A stretch of DNA of 64,000 nt from Euborellia annulipes (taxonomy: Eukaryota > Arthropoda > Insecta > Dermaptera > Anisolabididae), in NCBI GenBank assembly GCA_023213315.1, contig JAKCPI010005038.1, forward strand, positions 29,959-93,958, given 5' to 3'. Under the pieces are notes generated by a model, which saw only the letters and a list, made by a program, of their open reading frames with translations, did not search any database and was not told the DNA's origin. Each line of letters begins with the position of its first letter. Within the stretch, counting starts at the first letter, position 1. The translations under genes were made by a program, and so were the position numbers. Below are positions 42,294-53,449 of this stretch, one piece after another.

Positions 42294-42370
42294 GAGGCGA
42301 TTAGCCGAAGGGATAAAGCAGTTATGCTTATAATTCTGAGTTGAACGCAACTCCAGTTCAAATCTACCTC
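42294..42370 (+). pseudogene. tRNA-like sequence with long variable arm
   Basis: Box A TTAGCCGAAGGGATAAAGCA, box B AGTTCAAATCT, and between them GAGTTG/CAACTC, which would be the long variable arm of a Leu- or Ser-type tRNA. GAGG...CCTC can close the acceptor. The anticodon stem is weak, so a pseudo-tRNA or SINE head is more likely than a working gene. Confidence 0.5.
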
Positions 42371-42447
42371 AAGGCAAAATATCCGACTCTATTTGAGATG
42401 CCCCCTCAAAAAAAAAAAAACGGGAACCCACCTCAGTATCATTCCCT

Positions 42448-42715
42448 CGGTGGCGTAGTGAGGGGGGGAGGGCAATGGGGGTCATCATGCCTCGGGCGCT
42501 ACTCATAAAGGAGCGCCAAATGGTCCGCAAAACAAAAAATTGTTGGATAATTTTTATTTTTATTATAATTGATTTATGGAAAAATTTTTTTAAATTTAGT
42601 GCCCTTGTAATATTATAATAATTTTGTATATTTTATTAAATGGTTTTCGAATGGGGGGGGGGGGTGCTAAAAAGGTATTGTAACCCTGGCGCGAGTTAAG
42701 CTCGCTACGCCACTG
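42448..42715 (+). mobile_element. hAT-like element with near-perfect 8-bp duplication
   Basis: Ends CGGTGGCGTAGTGAG and CTCGCTACGCCACTG. Flanks CATTCCCT (42440-42447) and CATTCGCT (42716-42723) match at 7 of 8. Includes GGACCATTTGGCGC in complement and a G run. Same family as 61116-61432, opposite strand. Confidence 0.85.
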
Positions 42716-43039
42716 CATTCGCTTTAAAGTTATTCAGACTGACCACATTTATATTAAAATTTGGAGAGGTCTGCAAATGCGAATTGGCAATGCAATTTTT
42801 TTTTTTTTTTAACAAATTAAAAACCAAACAAATTTCTTTTCATATTTTAAAATTTTTCAGGAGAGGCAAAAAAAGTCTCTGCAGTAAGTGATTCAATTGC
42901 TAGTTCTGTTCTGTGCTTCTCTCACCAAATTTTTGTTTCTCAGCATCCCCTGGACCAAATCTTTTAAACTTCGAAGAAATAATTATTCGCTTTTGAGAAC
43001 GAAATAAAAATATAGGCTACATTTTAAGGATTTATTAAA

Positions 43040-43185
43040 CTTAACCAAAATCGTTAGAGTTGATAAAATAGAGAAAACCAACAGTTTTTTTTTTTTTGAT
43101 TCAGGATGCCTCAAAACGAGTATTTCCATCAAAATCTCGACATTGAATTTTTGACATAATAGAATACCTTCTCTCTATGAATTAA
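43040..43185 (-). mobile_element. element B fragment, minus strand
   Basis: Carries AATCGTTAGAG, then the GATTCAGGATGCCTCAAAAC and CATCAAAATCTCGACATTG blocks in reverse order and orientation. Truncated at both ends. Confidence 0.6.
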
Positions 43186-43239
43186 CTTTAATTATAAGTA
43201 AGAAAAAAATTTGGTATATTAGTATAATAGGTTCTCGTC

Positions 43240-43725
43240 ATCACATCATTTATTTATTAAGGGGTTGAAAAATTGGAATTAATCTATTTTATTTTAGTTG
43301 CAATAAAACCCAAATAAATGAAAAAATAAAAAAATAAATAAATAAAATTGGCAATTATTTTATTTATTAAGGGTTGTTCAAGGTTGATTAAGGGTTGAAA
43401 TTTTTAATAAAGAACTAAGAATATTTCAAATCATGATTTAATATTTTATACATCTCTAAATAATATTAGATTAGAGAAAAAAGTATTTTTTCGTTTTTAT
43501 TAAAATGGGAATTATTATATTTATCTTTTTCTAAAGAGAGACAAATATTTATCTCTCAGTCGATTGCAAACAGGTCACGCGCAGCAAGTGTTCGTTTTTT
43601 CTGTTGTCTTTTTATTAAAGTGAATAATTATTTAATACTTTCACCCCGACTACATATCGTAGGCCAACCCACCCCCTTTGAGCATCTATTCAAGGTAATT
43701 AATACTTTTTTTTATTGAAATTTTT
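43240..43725 (+). repeat. repeat D copy 2
   Basis: Matches 26128-26640: GGGGTTGAAAAATTGG, TTAAGGGTTGTTCA, GAGAGACAAATATTTATCTC, AAGTGAATAATTATTTAA, CCAACCCACCCC, CAAGGTAATTAATAC. The final AAG/GTAATT is splice-donor-like in both copies, and a TCTCTC patch lies upstream. It might be the 5' region of a retroelement or a duplicated promoter and first exon; unresolved. Confidence 0.55.
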
Positions 43726-43908
43726 TTTTTTAAATATTATTATATTTTTTCTATTAAATTTATCCATACTTTTTGAAAATTAAAACAAGGTAAAGTAACT
43801 TTCTCTCATCCCTTAACTCTTCTCCAAATATCACCCCTTTTATTTGAAAAGATATCAATCCGATTATTTTAATTTTATATTATATAAATCTCTATCAATA
43901 TTATTAAT

Positions 43909-44540
43909 ACTTTCTCTTACCTCTCTATATATGTTAATATATAGAGAAAGTATTAGATTCATATCAAAAATTCGATGTCGAGATTTTGATGGATATACAC
44001 GTTTTGAGGTCCCCTGAATCCAAAAAAGTGGTTTTCGCGACATTGTCTGTCTGCCTGTCCGTGTGTCTGTGAACAAAATATCTCAAGAACGAAAAGAGCA
44101 AGGTGGTTGAAATTTTATATTTAAGTTAGGCACCCCCCTGGGACGTGACACGAAGCTTTTGAACAAAATCGACCAAAGAGTACTAGTACTTTACTGATGC
44201 ACTTTTTCAGTTTTTTTTCGATTTTCTCTAAATTTGCTCCAACGATTTTTTTTTTAAATTCAAAAATCAATTATTTTTTAGATGCTCTTTAAAATGTATA
44301 TTCTCATTTTGCAATTGAAATCTTCTGAAGACCACTTTACTCTTGTACTCCATAGAAAAAATGAGAAATGGTTGCCATGGTAACAAAATATAAATATTTT
44401 CACATATAAATTTTACAACTTGAAAATCGAATGTACCGTACTGTCGGAAACTAAATACATGTCGACACAAAAAATCTGGTGTGACAAGTACAGTACACAA
44501 CTTTCGATTACCGAAGGTAATGTGCGCCAGTCACACCAGA
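43909..44540 (+). mobile_element. element B, complete copy
   Basis: ACTTTCTCTTACC, the paired GAGAAAGTATT, all internal blocks (ATTCGATGTCGAG, CCTGAATCCAAAAAAGTGG, TACTAGTACTTTACTGATG, TTGCCATGGTAACAAAATA) and the hairpin from TCGACACAAAAAATCTGG to CACACCAGA. A reference copy together with 62462-63139. Confidence 0.8.
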
Positions 44541-44544
44541 TTTT

Positions 44545-45190
44545 TTTGGCTGGTAAACTATGTTTGTAAAAAGTGGGAGGAGGGGGTGGATTACCACCAA
44601 GGCATTATTTATTTATAAACAGCCTTTTTTGAAAATTTCGGTGTGTGTGTGTGTGTGTATTGTTATATAGATAGGCCTGTCATTGCGGTGTAATATCATG
44701 ACCAATTGAAACAAAATTTAATCTTTATTCATGGACAAAAGAGAATATTAAGAATTTTTTTTTTTTAATTATATCCAGGGAAAAATAAAAAAATACAATT
44801 ATTAATTCATTTCATAATAAGTACCCGAGTAGCTCTATTTGAATTCTAATGTTAAAAATAAACTTTTCTATATTCATTAGAAAAATTACTTCAATTGATA
44901 GAATATTTTTTTATTATCTTTACTTTTATTCTTTCATTTTTTTTTTCTACAAGAACTAACTTTAATAATTCGTCACGTTTGTTCCGTGATCTGATTATAA
45001 ATTCAAAATGAAAAAAAAAATTGAAAATTTTCAAACCATCTCAAAGGATAAAGATTGGGGATCAAAGGGTGTTTTTTTTTTTTTTAAATATGGGATGCAT
45101 TCAATTTGCAATCCTCTAATTAAAATTACTTTTTATCTAGAATGATATGTTGAATAATAAAAATATAGACACATTATTAATTAAACTTGT
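44545..45190. repeat. AT-rich DNA with a GT repeat
   Basis: GT dinucleotide tract at about 44640-44659. Poly-T patches elsewhere. No gene. Confidence 0.5.
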
Positions 45191-45193
45191 TTA

Positions 45194-45590
45194 AAAAAAA
45201 ATCTGGTGTGACTGGTCGCACAGCACACAACTTTCTCTTACCATTCGGCAAGAGAAAGTTGTGTACTGTGCTTATCACACCAGATTTTTTGTGTCAACAG
45301 GTATATTTAGTTTCCGACAGTAGGGTACAATTGATTTCAAGATGTAAAATTTACAAGTATAGGAGAATATTTATATTTTGTTACCATGGCAACCATTTCT
45401 CCTATCTTTTCTAAGGAGTACAAGAGTGGCAAGAGTGCAAGTGGTCTTCAGAAGATTTCAATGACAAAATGAGAATAATTTAATACATTTTAAAGAGAAT
45501 CTAAAAAATCATTTACTTTTGAATTAAAAAAAAAAAAAAAAAATGAAAATTTAAGGGAAAATCGAAAAAATAATTCAATCTAATGTGCGG
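45194..45590 (-). mobile_element. element B, minus strand, 3' half with intact hairpin
   Basis: Starts AAAAAATCTGGTGTGAC, has a near-perfect CACAACTTTCTCTTACC hairpin, then GTTACCATGGCAACC and the internal blocks up to an A run. The 5' half is missing. Confidence 0.7.
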
Positions 45591-45628
45591 TTAGTCATAT
45601 AAGAATTTTTTTTTAAATCAATTATGCT

Positions 45629-45790
45629 CTCGGGCCTTGGTGTAATGGTTATCATACTGGCCATTTGTACCAAGGGTCGCAGGTTCGCATCCCGTCCCAG
45701 GCGACACAATTTTTTTCAATTGAATTGATACCAATCAATTGAAATAAATAGGGTCCGGGTCTAAATGATGCCGAAAAAGTTCTTAAAAGA
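45629..45790 (+). mobile_element. tRNA-SINE, CCCGTCCCAGG variant
   Basis: CTCGGGCCTTGGTGTAATGG (A box), GTCGCAGGTTCGCATCCCG (B box), then TCAATTGAATTGATACC and its hairpin partner, AGGGTCCGGGTC. The fullest copy of this subfamily (others near 9422, 59930 and 60104). Confidence 0.8.
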
Positions 45791-45942
45791 TTAAAAAATA
45801 AATAATTGACAAAATATCATTGACAAAGTATCCGCCTCTTGTGCTAGGTGCCTAAATAATATTCTGTAGGCTAATTAGGATAGAATAAAGACATGCGCCT
45901 TGAATTATGGAACTAAAGAGAGATAGATTCAATTGTATCATC

Positions 45943-46186
45943 CAGGGCCGGAACTAGGAGATTTTTTAGGGGGGCAAAATTTAATTTGCCGCCCCCTCCT
46001 TAAAATTTTCCCTGATCTCAAAAATTTTTCTGCGAATTTTTTTTTTTTTTTTTTTTTCGCGGAACCAAATTTTCCCGTCCGAAAAAATATTTTACAGTTT
46101 TTTTAGAGACGCAAAATTTGCCGCCCCCTGATATCTGCCGCCCGGGGCACGTGCACCCACTGCCCCCCCCCCTAGATCCGGCCCTG
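45943..46186. mobile_element. hAT-like element with 8-bp duplication
   Basis: Ends CAGGGCCGGAACTAGG and CTAGATCCGGCCCTG. GTATCATC flanks at 45935-45942 and 46187-46194. C-rich and T-rich runs inside; frames through it are artefacts. Confidence 0.88.
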
Positions 46187-46199
46187 GTATCATCTGTCA

Positions 46200-47310
46200 A
46201 AGTTTCTCAGCATAAATCTGTTCATATTTCTTTTTTTCATTTCGTAATTATTTGTCAATCATATTTTTCAGTTCGATTATATAAAATGTTGAACCATATA
46301 AGTGAACCATATTTAAATGATATATACCGATAAATACCATGTGACGGTTAACATGAAAATCGGGACCACCCACCCGACGTTTCGACGCACTTTGACATTG
46401 CTTGACTCCAACGATCTTAGTGGTTGTTTGTCTAAATCCGTTGCCAGGTCCCCGGGCGATCGTGTCTTTATGATCATTAAGTTATAATATTTTTATGTTT
46501 CCTTGTTAAAAATATTTTTTTCATTCGTAAATGTCCTTATATTAATAATCTCCTTTAATAGAAAGTTATAATAATATTTAAAATTACTAGTTTGTAGCAA
46601 AAGAACGAACAATAAAAGTGAGATGATTATGAATTATAAGAGGGTTCTTGGACTTAACGATTCCATTAAGTTATAAATCCGAACGAAGTTTAACTGGAAC
46701 ACAACTCTTCACTTGAATATATATATATATATGATAATAGTGGCCTCGGGAACGTTATTTACCAACCAAATAGTTTAGGGGGGGCAAATGGCCTCTAGAA
46801 ATAAGCTTAATCACTTAAACGACAACAAAGTTTTATTCAAGAGCAATTTCAAACTAACACTCGTTAAAAGTAGCAATTTTTTAATAATGGACTTTTAATT
46901 AGAGCACTAAAGAAAAAGAAAAATGTAAGGTTTTATCTATATATGACAGAGTCAGTTCGATTTGATGAACATTTTGGGGGACTTTAAAACCATAAATGTC
47001 CATTAAGAAATTCCCTAGAGAATTTAATCTAAAAAGTAGGCAAGTCTTTATTTAAAATTAATGAATATGGAGATTTGAATTATTTTAATGACAGGAACAT
47101 CAATCAAAATTTCAGTTTATAAATTCATATTTTTAAATGTATAATTAATATAATTTATTTAAAAATTTAATACTATGGAGCAACGATTTCCAACCGGAGA
47201 CTATTGCAAGGGGGAGGCTCCAAATTTTGTTATTCTGTCGTAGTTTTCAAATTTATTTTTTTTTTTGGGGGGGGGGAGGATGGTTCAGGTATGGTAAGAG
47301 AATTGCGCAG
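46200..47310. other. AT-rich DNA with a solo ACGTTTCG motif
   Basis: CCGACGTTTCGACGCAC at 46373-46390 is a possible hammerhead 3' half (minus) without a convincing box. Otherwise nothing, apart from an AT run near 46718 and a G-rich hAT-like scrap at 47195-47280. Confidence 0.4.
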
Positions 47311-47315
47311 AATAA

Positions 47316-47362
47316 AAAAATCTGGTGTGACTGGTCACAATTTTCTCTTACCTTCGCTAATC
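47316..47362 (+). mobile_element. fragment of the element B hairpin
   Basis: AAAAAATCTGGTGTGACTGG and CTCTTACC are followed by unrelated sequence. Confidence 0.55.
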
Positions 47363-47537
47363 GAAACTAAAAAATAAAAAAATAAAAAAATATACCGGTA
47401 AATAGACACATACTATTTAATGATTTTATTTATTTAGTAAAGAAACAAGGAAATCATCAGGAAAAAATAACTCTTAACATTCTAACATGTAACGTCAACA
47501 TCTTATAATTTTTCTTGATTATATTATTTTCTTAATG

Positions 47538-47785
47538 CATAGGCGTAGCCAGGGGGGGGGGTTGGGGGTTCAAACCCCCCCATGGGACCCAAGCCATGAC
47601 TAGATATTTAATACAAATTGTTATATAAATACAAATTTCACATAGGGTAAGAGAAAGTAAAATATAATAATTTACTCTAGCTAAAAAAACAAACCAAAAT
47701 GATTTATAAAAAACCCTAAAATAATCTTAAATTTTTGAAAAAAATTTCTTGATCCCCCCATCAAAAATTTCTGGCTACGCCAATG
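47538..47785. mobile_element. hAT-like element with 8-bp duplication
   Basis: Ends CATAGGCGTAGCCAG and CTGGCTACGCCAATG. TCTTAATG flanks at 47530-47537 and 47786-47793. G and C runs sit near each end. A GGGTAAGAGAAAGT scrap of element B sequence lies inside. Confidence 0.85.
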
Positions 47786-47794
47786 TCTTAATGA

Positions 47795-49630
47795 ATCAAA
47801 TTTGGAGGGATGAAAAGGAATATTTTAGCCTTAACATTTCTTCAGAAGGTCTAGAGAAGTGATAAGTTAAAAAACATTAACATTTGGATCCAAGGGGGGG
47901 GGAGGATTTTGTCGCTTAAAATGCAAAAAAAAAACATTAAAAATGATTGATTTTTTCACAATTTTTTCACTGATTTTCTACATATTCCAGCTGACAGACC
48001 TACCTCACCCTTCCTTAAACACCCCTCAACTAAAAAAAAATATATAGGATAAAGCGGGTCAAATTGGCAAATATGCGGCTTTCATTTTTTTGGGCTGATC
48101 TTTACAAATTTAAAGTTAAATATACGGATTCTTCTATGTCCTTCAATATTTCGATATTTTATCTAAAGAGGTAGAAATTAGTTCTTGTCAATAATTGAAA
48201 AAATTCTTCTTGTAAGAGCTTCGGAATCGCTCACACCCCACCCGCTTTATCCTATATATTTTTTTTAGTTGAGGGATGTTTAAGGAAGGGTGAGGTGGGT
48301 CTGTCAGCTGGAATATGTAGAAAATCAGTGAAAAAATTGGGAAAAATCAGAAAAAATCGATCACTTTTAATGATTTTTTTGCATTTTAAGGGACAAAATC
48401 CTCCCCCACATTCCCCCTTTGGATCCAAATGTTAATGCTTTTTAACTTTTCACTTCTCTAGACCTTCTGAAGAAATGTTAAAGCTAAAATATTCCTTTTC
48501 ATCCCTCCAAATTTGATTCATGGCCCTATAACACTGTGCTACAAGAAAAAAAGCCCCGAGAAAATTCCTTCAGATTCTTAAGTAAAATGACCTCCTGAAT
48601 CCAAATATGAGCTTCGTTTTCCCCCAGCACGTACCGTTTTCGGGGGGCAGCCCTCTTCTTATTTCCACCCCTTTTCGTTAATTATAGGGCCACGAAAAAA
48701 TTTGGAGGGATGAAAAGGAATATTTTAGCCTTAACATTTCTTCAGAAGGTCTAGAGAAGTGAAAAGTTAAAAAACATTAACATTTGGATCCAAAGGGGGA
48801 ATGTGGGGGAGGATTTTGTCCCTTAAAATGCAAAACAATCATTAAAAATGATCAATTTTTTCTGATTTTTTCACAATTTTTTCACTGATTTTCTACATAT
48901 TCCAGCTGACAGACCCACCTCACCCTTCCTTAAACATCCCTCAACTAAAAAAAAATATATAGGATAAAGCGGGTGGGGTGTGAGCGATTCCGAAGCTCTT
49001 ACAAGAAGAATTTTTTCAATTATTGACAAGAACTAATTTCTACCCCTTTAGATAAAATATCGAAATATTGAAGGACATAGAAGAATCCGTATATTTAACT
49101 TTAAATTTGTAAAGATCAGCCCAAAAAAATGAAAGCCCCATATTTGCCAATTTGACCAACTGAGCTGTGAATCTTTAATCTTCTTGCAAGGGCTCGGAAT
49201 CGCCCACACCCCACCCGCTTTGTCCTATATAGTTTTTTTCAGTTGAGGGATGTTTAAGGAAGGGTGAGGTGGGTCTGTCAGCTGGAATATGTAGAAAATC
49301 AGTGAAAAAATTGCGAAAAAATCAGAAAAAATTGATCATTTTTAATGATTTTTTTGCATTTTAAAGGACAAAATCCTCCCCCACATCCCTCCCTTGAGTC
49401 CAAATGTTAATGTTTTTTAACTTTTCACTTCTTTAGACCTTCTGAAAAAATGTTAAGGCTAAAATATTCCTTTTCATCCCTCCAAATTTTTTTCGTGACC
49501 CTATAATTAACGAAAAGGGGTGGAAATAAGTAGGGGGCTACCCCCCGAAAACGGTACGTGCTGGGGGAAAACGGAGGTCATATTTGGATTCAGGAGGTCA
49601 TTTTACTTAAGAATCTGAAGAAATTATCTC
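47795..49630. mobile_element. large multi-arm foldback (family F)
   Basis: Arm A (about 47795-48050), its inverted copy (48240-48515), a direct copy (48696-48960) and another inverted copy (49205-49495) alternate. The linker at 48060-48225 reappears inverted at 48975-49165, and the linker at 48550-48690 reappears inverted at 49495-49630. Arms are close to identical (AATTTGGAGGGATGAAAAGG, CTTCAGAAGGTCTAGAGAAG, CCAGCTGACAGACC). No open frame of note. A recent, recursively duplicated foldback transposon is the best reading. Confidence 0.8.
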
Positions 49631-49634
49631 ATAA

Positions 49635-50140
49635 CATAGAATAAAATTTCAATAAAGATCTTCCATCCTTTTTTATAAAACGATGTCTGGATTTAGATTT
49701 TTCTTGAGTTTTTATTTTGTATGTGGAGGAATCACTAAAAATTATATCTATTATTAAAGAAGTAAAAATATTTTTGTCGACCAGGCCAAAGTTTACTGGT
49801 GCCTGATATGTCGTGCGTTTGCAAGCAAGACTTTTTCTTGAGGCCTTTTTGTTGTTTGTGGGATTTGCTTGTCACCTGTTATGAGAAATGTGATAAATAG
49901 AGAGAAAACCACGAGTGACAATAGAGCTTGCCATATATATAAATATATATTTTTTATTTTTCAAAAAAAAAAAAAACATTCCGATTGATGTTGACATTCT
50001 TTCCTTTGAGTAATATTATAGGACTATAAATATTTAAATAAATTACATTTGTACGTTATAAAACATCTTCTGAAATTTGTTTTATACCATATTTGTTTTT
50101 TGATTTAAATTGGAAATTTGGAGGAGATAAAATTCAGTCA
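49635..50140. other. AT-rich spacer
   Basis: A patch near 49780-49920 is of mixed composition without recognisable content. Confidence 0.4.
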
Positions 50141-50143
50141 GGT

Positions 50144-50557
50144 CTATTCTCTAAAAACAGACGTTAAAATTTAAAATTAACAAATGAGTTTTAAAAAATA
50201 ATGTAAAAACAATCAGCGTTAAAAAATGCTATTCTCTAAACAAAGTTTTAACAGCGACGTTAACATGTTGCTTTTATTTCAAAGCTATCAAAATCATAAC
50301 CTTACTTTTTAGGTCAAGGACTCGATTTTTATTTTAAACACGACGTTAAAATATCAAAGGCACCCCTAGACATGGCATTCATTTTTAACAATATTTACTA
50401 AATGTTAACGCTTTGACTTTAAAGCTTTTGTTTATAGAATAGCTATTTGAGACAAGGTAGTGATTTTGAATAGCATTTTTTAACGCTGATTGTTTTTACA
50501 TTACTTTTTAACACCTATTTGTTTATTTTAAATTTTAACTCTGTTTTTAGAGAATAG
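50144..50557. mobile_element. long-TIR miniature element, family C, copy 2
   Basis: CTATTCTCTAAAAACAGACG to GTTTTTAGAGAATAG, with the same nested inner TIR (GCTATTCTCTAAAC and GTTTATAGAATAGC) as at 9648. About 414 bp, non-coding. Confidence 0.78.
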
Positions 50558-50730
50558 TCCTGAGTGAGTGTTTATATCTATCTTTATAGCCCTCCTGCTC
50601 TTTCCAAATTATTATATTTCAAAGAAAATATATAAAATATTTTTTATATTGCTAACAGCATTTACTCTATTTTTGGATTTCGAGGGGGAGGGTATGGACT
50701 CGTGAATCATCCCTCTAAATATATCTCGAC

Positions 50731-50829
50731 ACAAAAAATCTGGTGTGACAGCACGGTGCACAACTTTCTCTTACCGAAGGGTAAGAGAAAGTTATGTGTT
50801 GTGCGCTAGTCACACCAGATTTTTTTTTA
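50731..50829. mobile_element. solo hairpin of element B (miniature form)
   Basis: ACAAAAAATCTGGTGTGACA, CACAACTTTCTCTTACC, GAAG, and complements ending CACCAGATTTTTT. There is no element B body beside it, so the hairpin can exist or move alone. Confidence 0.75.
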
Positions 50830-50834
50830 TTTTC

Positions 50835-51410
50835 TTTTGAATCTATTAAAAAACCAACGCTAAAAACCAATGCTAAATCAAGGGAATCATTTCAAGTTAA
50901 TTTTTTAAAAAAGTATTCTGCATGAATGTAAAATTTTCTAAATTTTAAAATGAATTTTTTTCTATTTGACTTTTTTTTGTTCTTGGGAACCGTAGAGCAA
51001 AGATTATCCGGAACTTTTAGAAAATAATTATAACTTCTTTTAATATTTGTTTTTTATTAAAAAATAATCTTAAACTTACAAAGACCATATTTATATTGAA
51101 AAACAATATAAAACTTCATTTCAAAATATAACGTTTCGGTCACTTAATGTGGAGCTTTTTCATTTAATAGGGCTATCACTAGAAATCTCGATTAAAAAAA
51201 AAAAAAAAATACAACATTTTAAAGTTCATTTCTTCTTTACTTATATCACCTTAGAACAAAACTCAAACGAAGTTTTAACAACATTTCAGTCAATTATTCT
51301 CTTGCCTTTTTTAATTTATTCTTGTTCACAATAATACGTAGCTTTACACTCATACTTGTTTGTAATTATTTTTTAAATGCAATATTTTAATAAAATTATT
51401 TATTTATTTT
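50835..51410. other. AT-rich DNA with a degraded hammerhead-like scrap
   Basis: 51130-51155 (minus) has AAGTGACCGAAACGTT, related to the motif at 24362-24388 but without the CTGANGA box. Nothing else. Confidence 0.4.
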
Positions 51411-51414
51411 TCAG

Positions 51415-51529
51415 ATATTACTCCGCTATTATGAAGTAAAACATTCTCTGTTATCCTCTCCAAATCGTTTTGGGTCTCTTCAAAAGCCAATCTTCGTGTT
51501 GGCCTAACACTCAGGCGGAGATCATTTGG
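51415..51529 (+). ncRNA. candidate exon
   Basis: Preceded by a T-rich tract and TTTTTCAG and followed by GTGAGT. The 115-bp body is less AT-biased. All three frames contain stops, so it would be a non-coding or UTR exon. It may belong to the transcript suggested at 54.2-56.5 kb. Confidence 0.35.
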
Positions 51530-51539
51530 GTGAGTTGAA

Positions 51540-53440
51540 ATTCTCATTTTTACTTTTTATTTTAATTAATGAATGACCGTCTCATTGAGATTTTTATTCA
51601 CTATTCTTCTTTTTTGAAACGTCACAAAAATCCGGTACGACCAGTCACGTCCAAAGTGAAATGAATTTGATGGAAAAAAATCCCTAAGGATATTTTCTAT
51701 TGCTTTTATTACGTAACTATTCATTACACAACAAAATACATAAGAAAAAGTCATCAGAATTTTCACTACCTGACTCCCCTTTTATTTAGATAAAATAGAA
51801 TCGTCCACCTTCCCTTCTAACGATAATTAGTATTAGAGAAGCCTAGGTACTCTCCCCTCTCTTTTTGCAATCACATTAAAATATTCAATATAATAATTCC
51901 CCCTCTCTTCTTCCTCCTCCCACTTCTGACTAATTAGCCAATCACAAGGGTTGTATTCTTTGGCGCCTTTAGGCCTGCTTAGAAAAGAACACTGAGCTAG
52001 CCTAGAGAGGTTAGTAGTGGGGAGGCTATTGAGTAATGATTAACCTATGCAACTTTTCGCAAGAAATACCCAAGCGATCTCATTTGATGTGCAGCCATCT
52101 TAGCAGATGGCAGGCTCTCTCTCGCTCTCTTCGTTTCTCGCAGTTTTTGCCTAGGTATTTCACTTCTATATTGCTAATTATTTATTAATTATTCTCAATA
52201 ATCATTCAATATTTATAATTGATAAAAAACTTCAAGAATTTCTAGATATTTTTTTTTTTAATTTATTAATCACTGCCTCAACTACAAACAACACTTATTT
52301 TTTGATGTTTTTGATGTTAGATGACGCCTTTAAGCCCCAGGCCCCTTTCTGAATATTAGTGTCGTACCTTATATGAATAGATATTGTCGTTATTTTTCTT
52401 TTTTTTTTTTTTACTTTTTTTCTCTCCATTTTAATTGATAATTTATTTTCTTTTTACCATAAAATATCCCTATCTACTCTGAGTTCATGATCAAATTTTC
52501 TATACTCTTATGTCTTTATCTCATTTGATATAAGATTTATTATTATAATTCTATATGTACAAATTATTTTATAAAAAACTAAAAGATGTCAAGTAAATGA
52601 AATGAATATTTTATATGAATTAGATAGGCATTTTATAAAGTATAGCGAATCTTATTTAGTTCTTAGGCTTCTTATCCAGACATGTTCACGTACTATACAT
52701 TAACTCTTTATATAAACTTATACTTGGTTAAATATTGAATCAGTAGTTGAGAGCTAGGATATTCTTATTTGAAAGAAAAATGAATGTTCAGTAATTCTTT
52801 CATCTCGTTTTTGCTAAAAGCGTTTCTGTACCTTCTAAGGCCCTGAGGCAATACAAAATGACTTTCATGCAAAAGTTGCCTATGATGCCACATTACATTT
52901 AGGCTCAAAGAAGTACATCTTCTATCTTTATCTTATATCAAGTTTTGTCCATTTTACAAATTTAATTTTATTAGCTATTTCATATTATGATTGAATGAAA
53001 TCACACATACACACAGGAATCTAAATATTACATAAAACAGAAAAATATATTATCGGAGTCGAAAATATTTTATTTTTTATTCTTGAATTAAATCATTTGT
53101 GATATTTATTTGTTAATGGGTCAAACGCCATATATAAAATTAATGAATAATTATATTTTTTTAACATAGGCCTACTATTTTTTTAAAATAATTTTTTTCT
53201 TAGTTTTTTTTTCTCTTTACTTCTCTCATCTCTTTCGAGTCTGAACCTGTCTGAATTCTCTTTGTTTTCTTAAAGAAATTATTCTATAAGCACCCTTTAC
53301 TTTTAGAAAAAGGACATTTTTATAATCATCCTTCTTGCTTCAAGGTGAATTAATGAATGCAACTATTTTTTTTTTTAACCTTCTTTCTCTCTCCTTTATC
53401 TTTGGGTCTCATTTCACTTATATTTTATTTAAAAGTATGG
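51540..53440. other. mixed DNA with an island at 51930-52150
   Basis: The island includes GGCGCCTTTAGGCCTGC and GCAGCCATCTTAGCAGATGG and has no repeats. The rest is AT-rich, with a second mixed patch at 52740-52950. Could be further exons or regulatory DNA; no frame supports coding. Confidence 0.35.
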
Positions 53441-53449
53441 TGTGATAAT

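Noticed and set aside
44267..44500. Frames with VTPDFLCRHVFSFRQ as a protein family (also 45187 and 62899)
   Set aside because: All come from the hairpin and adjacent block of element B in various orientations. They are broken in other copies.
46373..46410. Hammerhead motif at CCGACGTTTCGACG
   Set aside because: The GAAACGTC half is good, but no CTGANGA box lies at the right distance. Kept only as a scrap.
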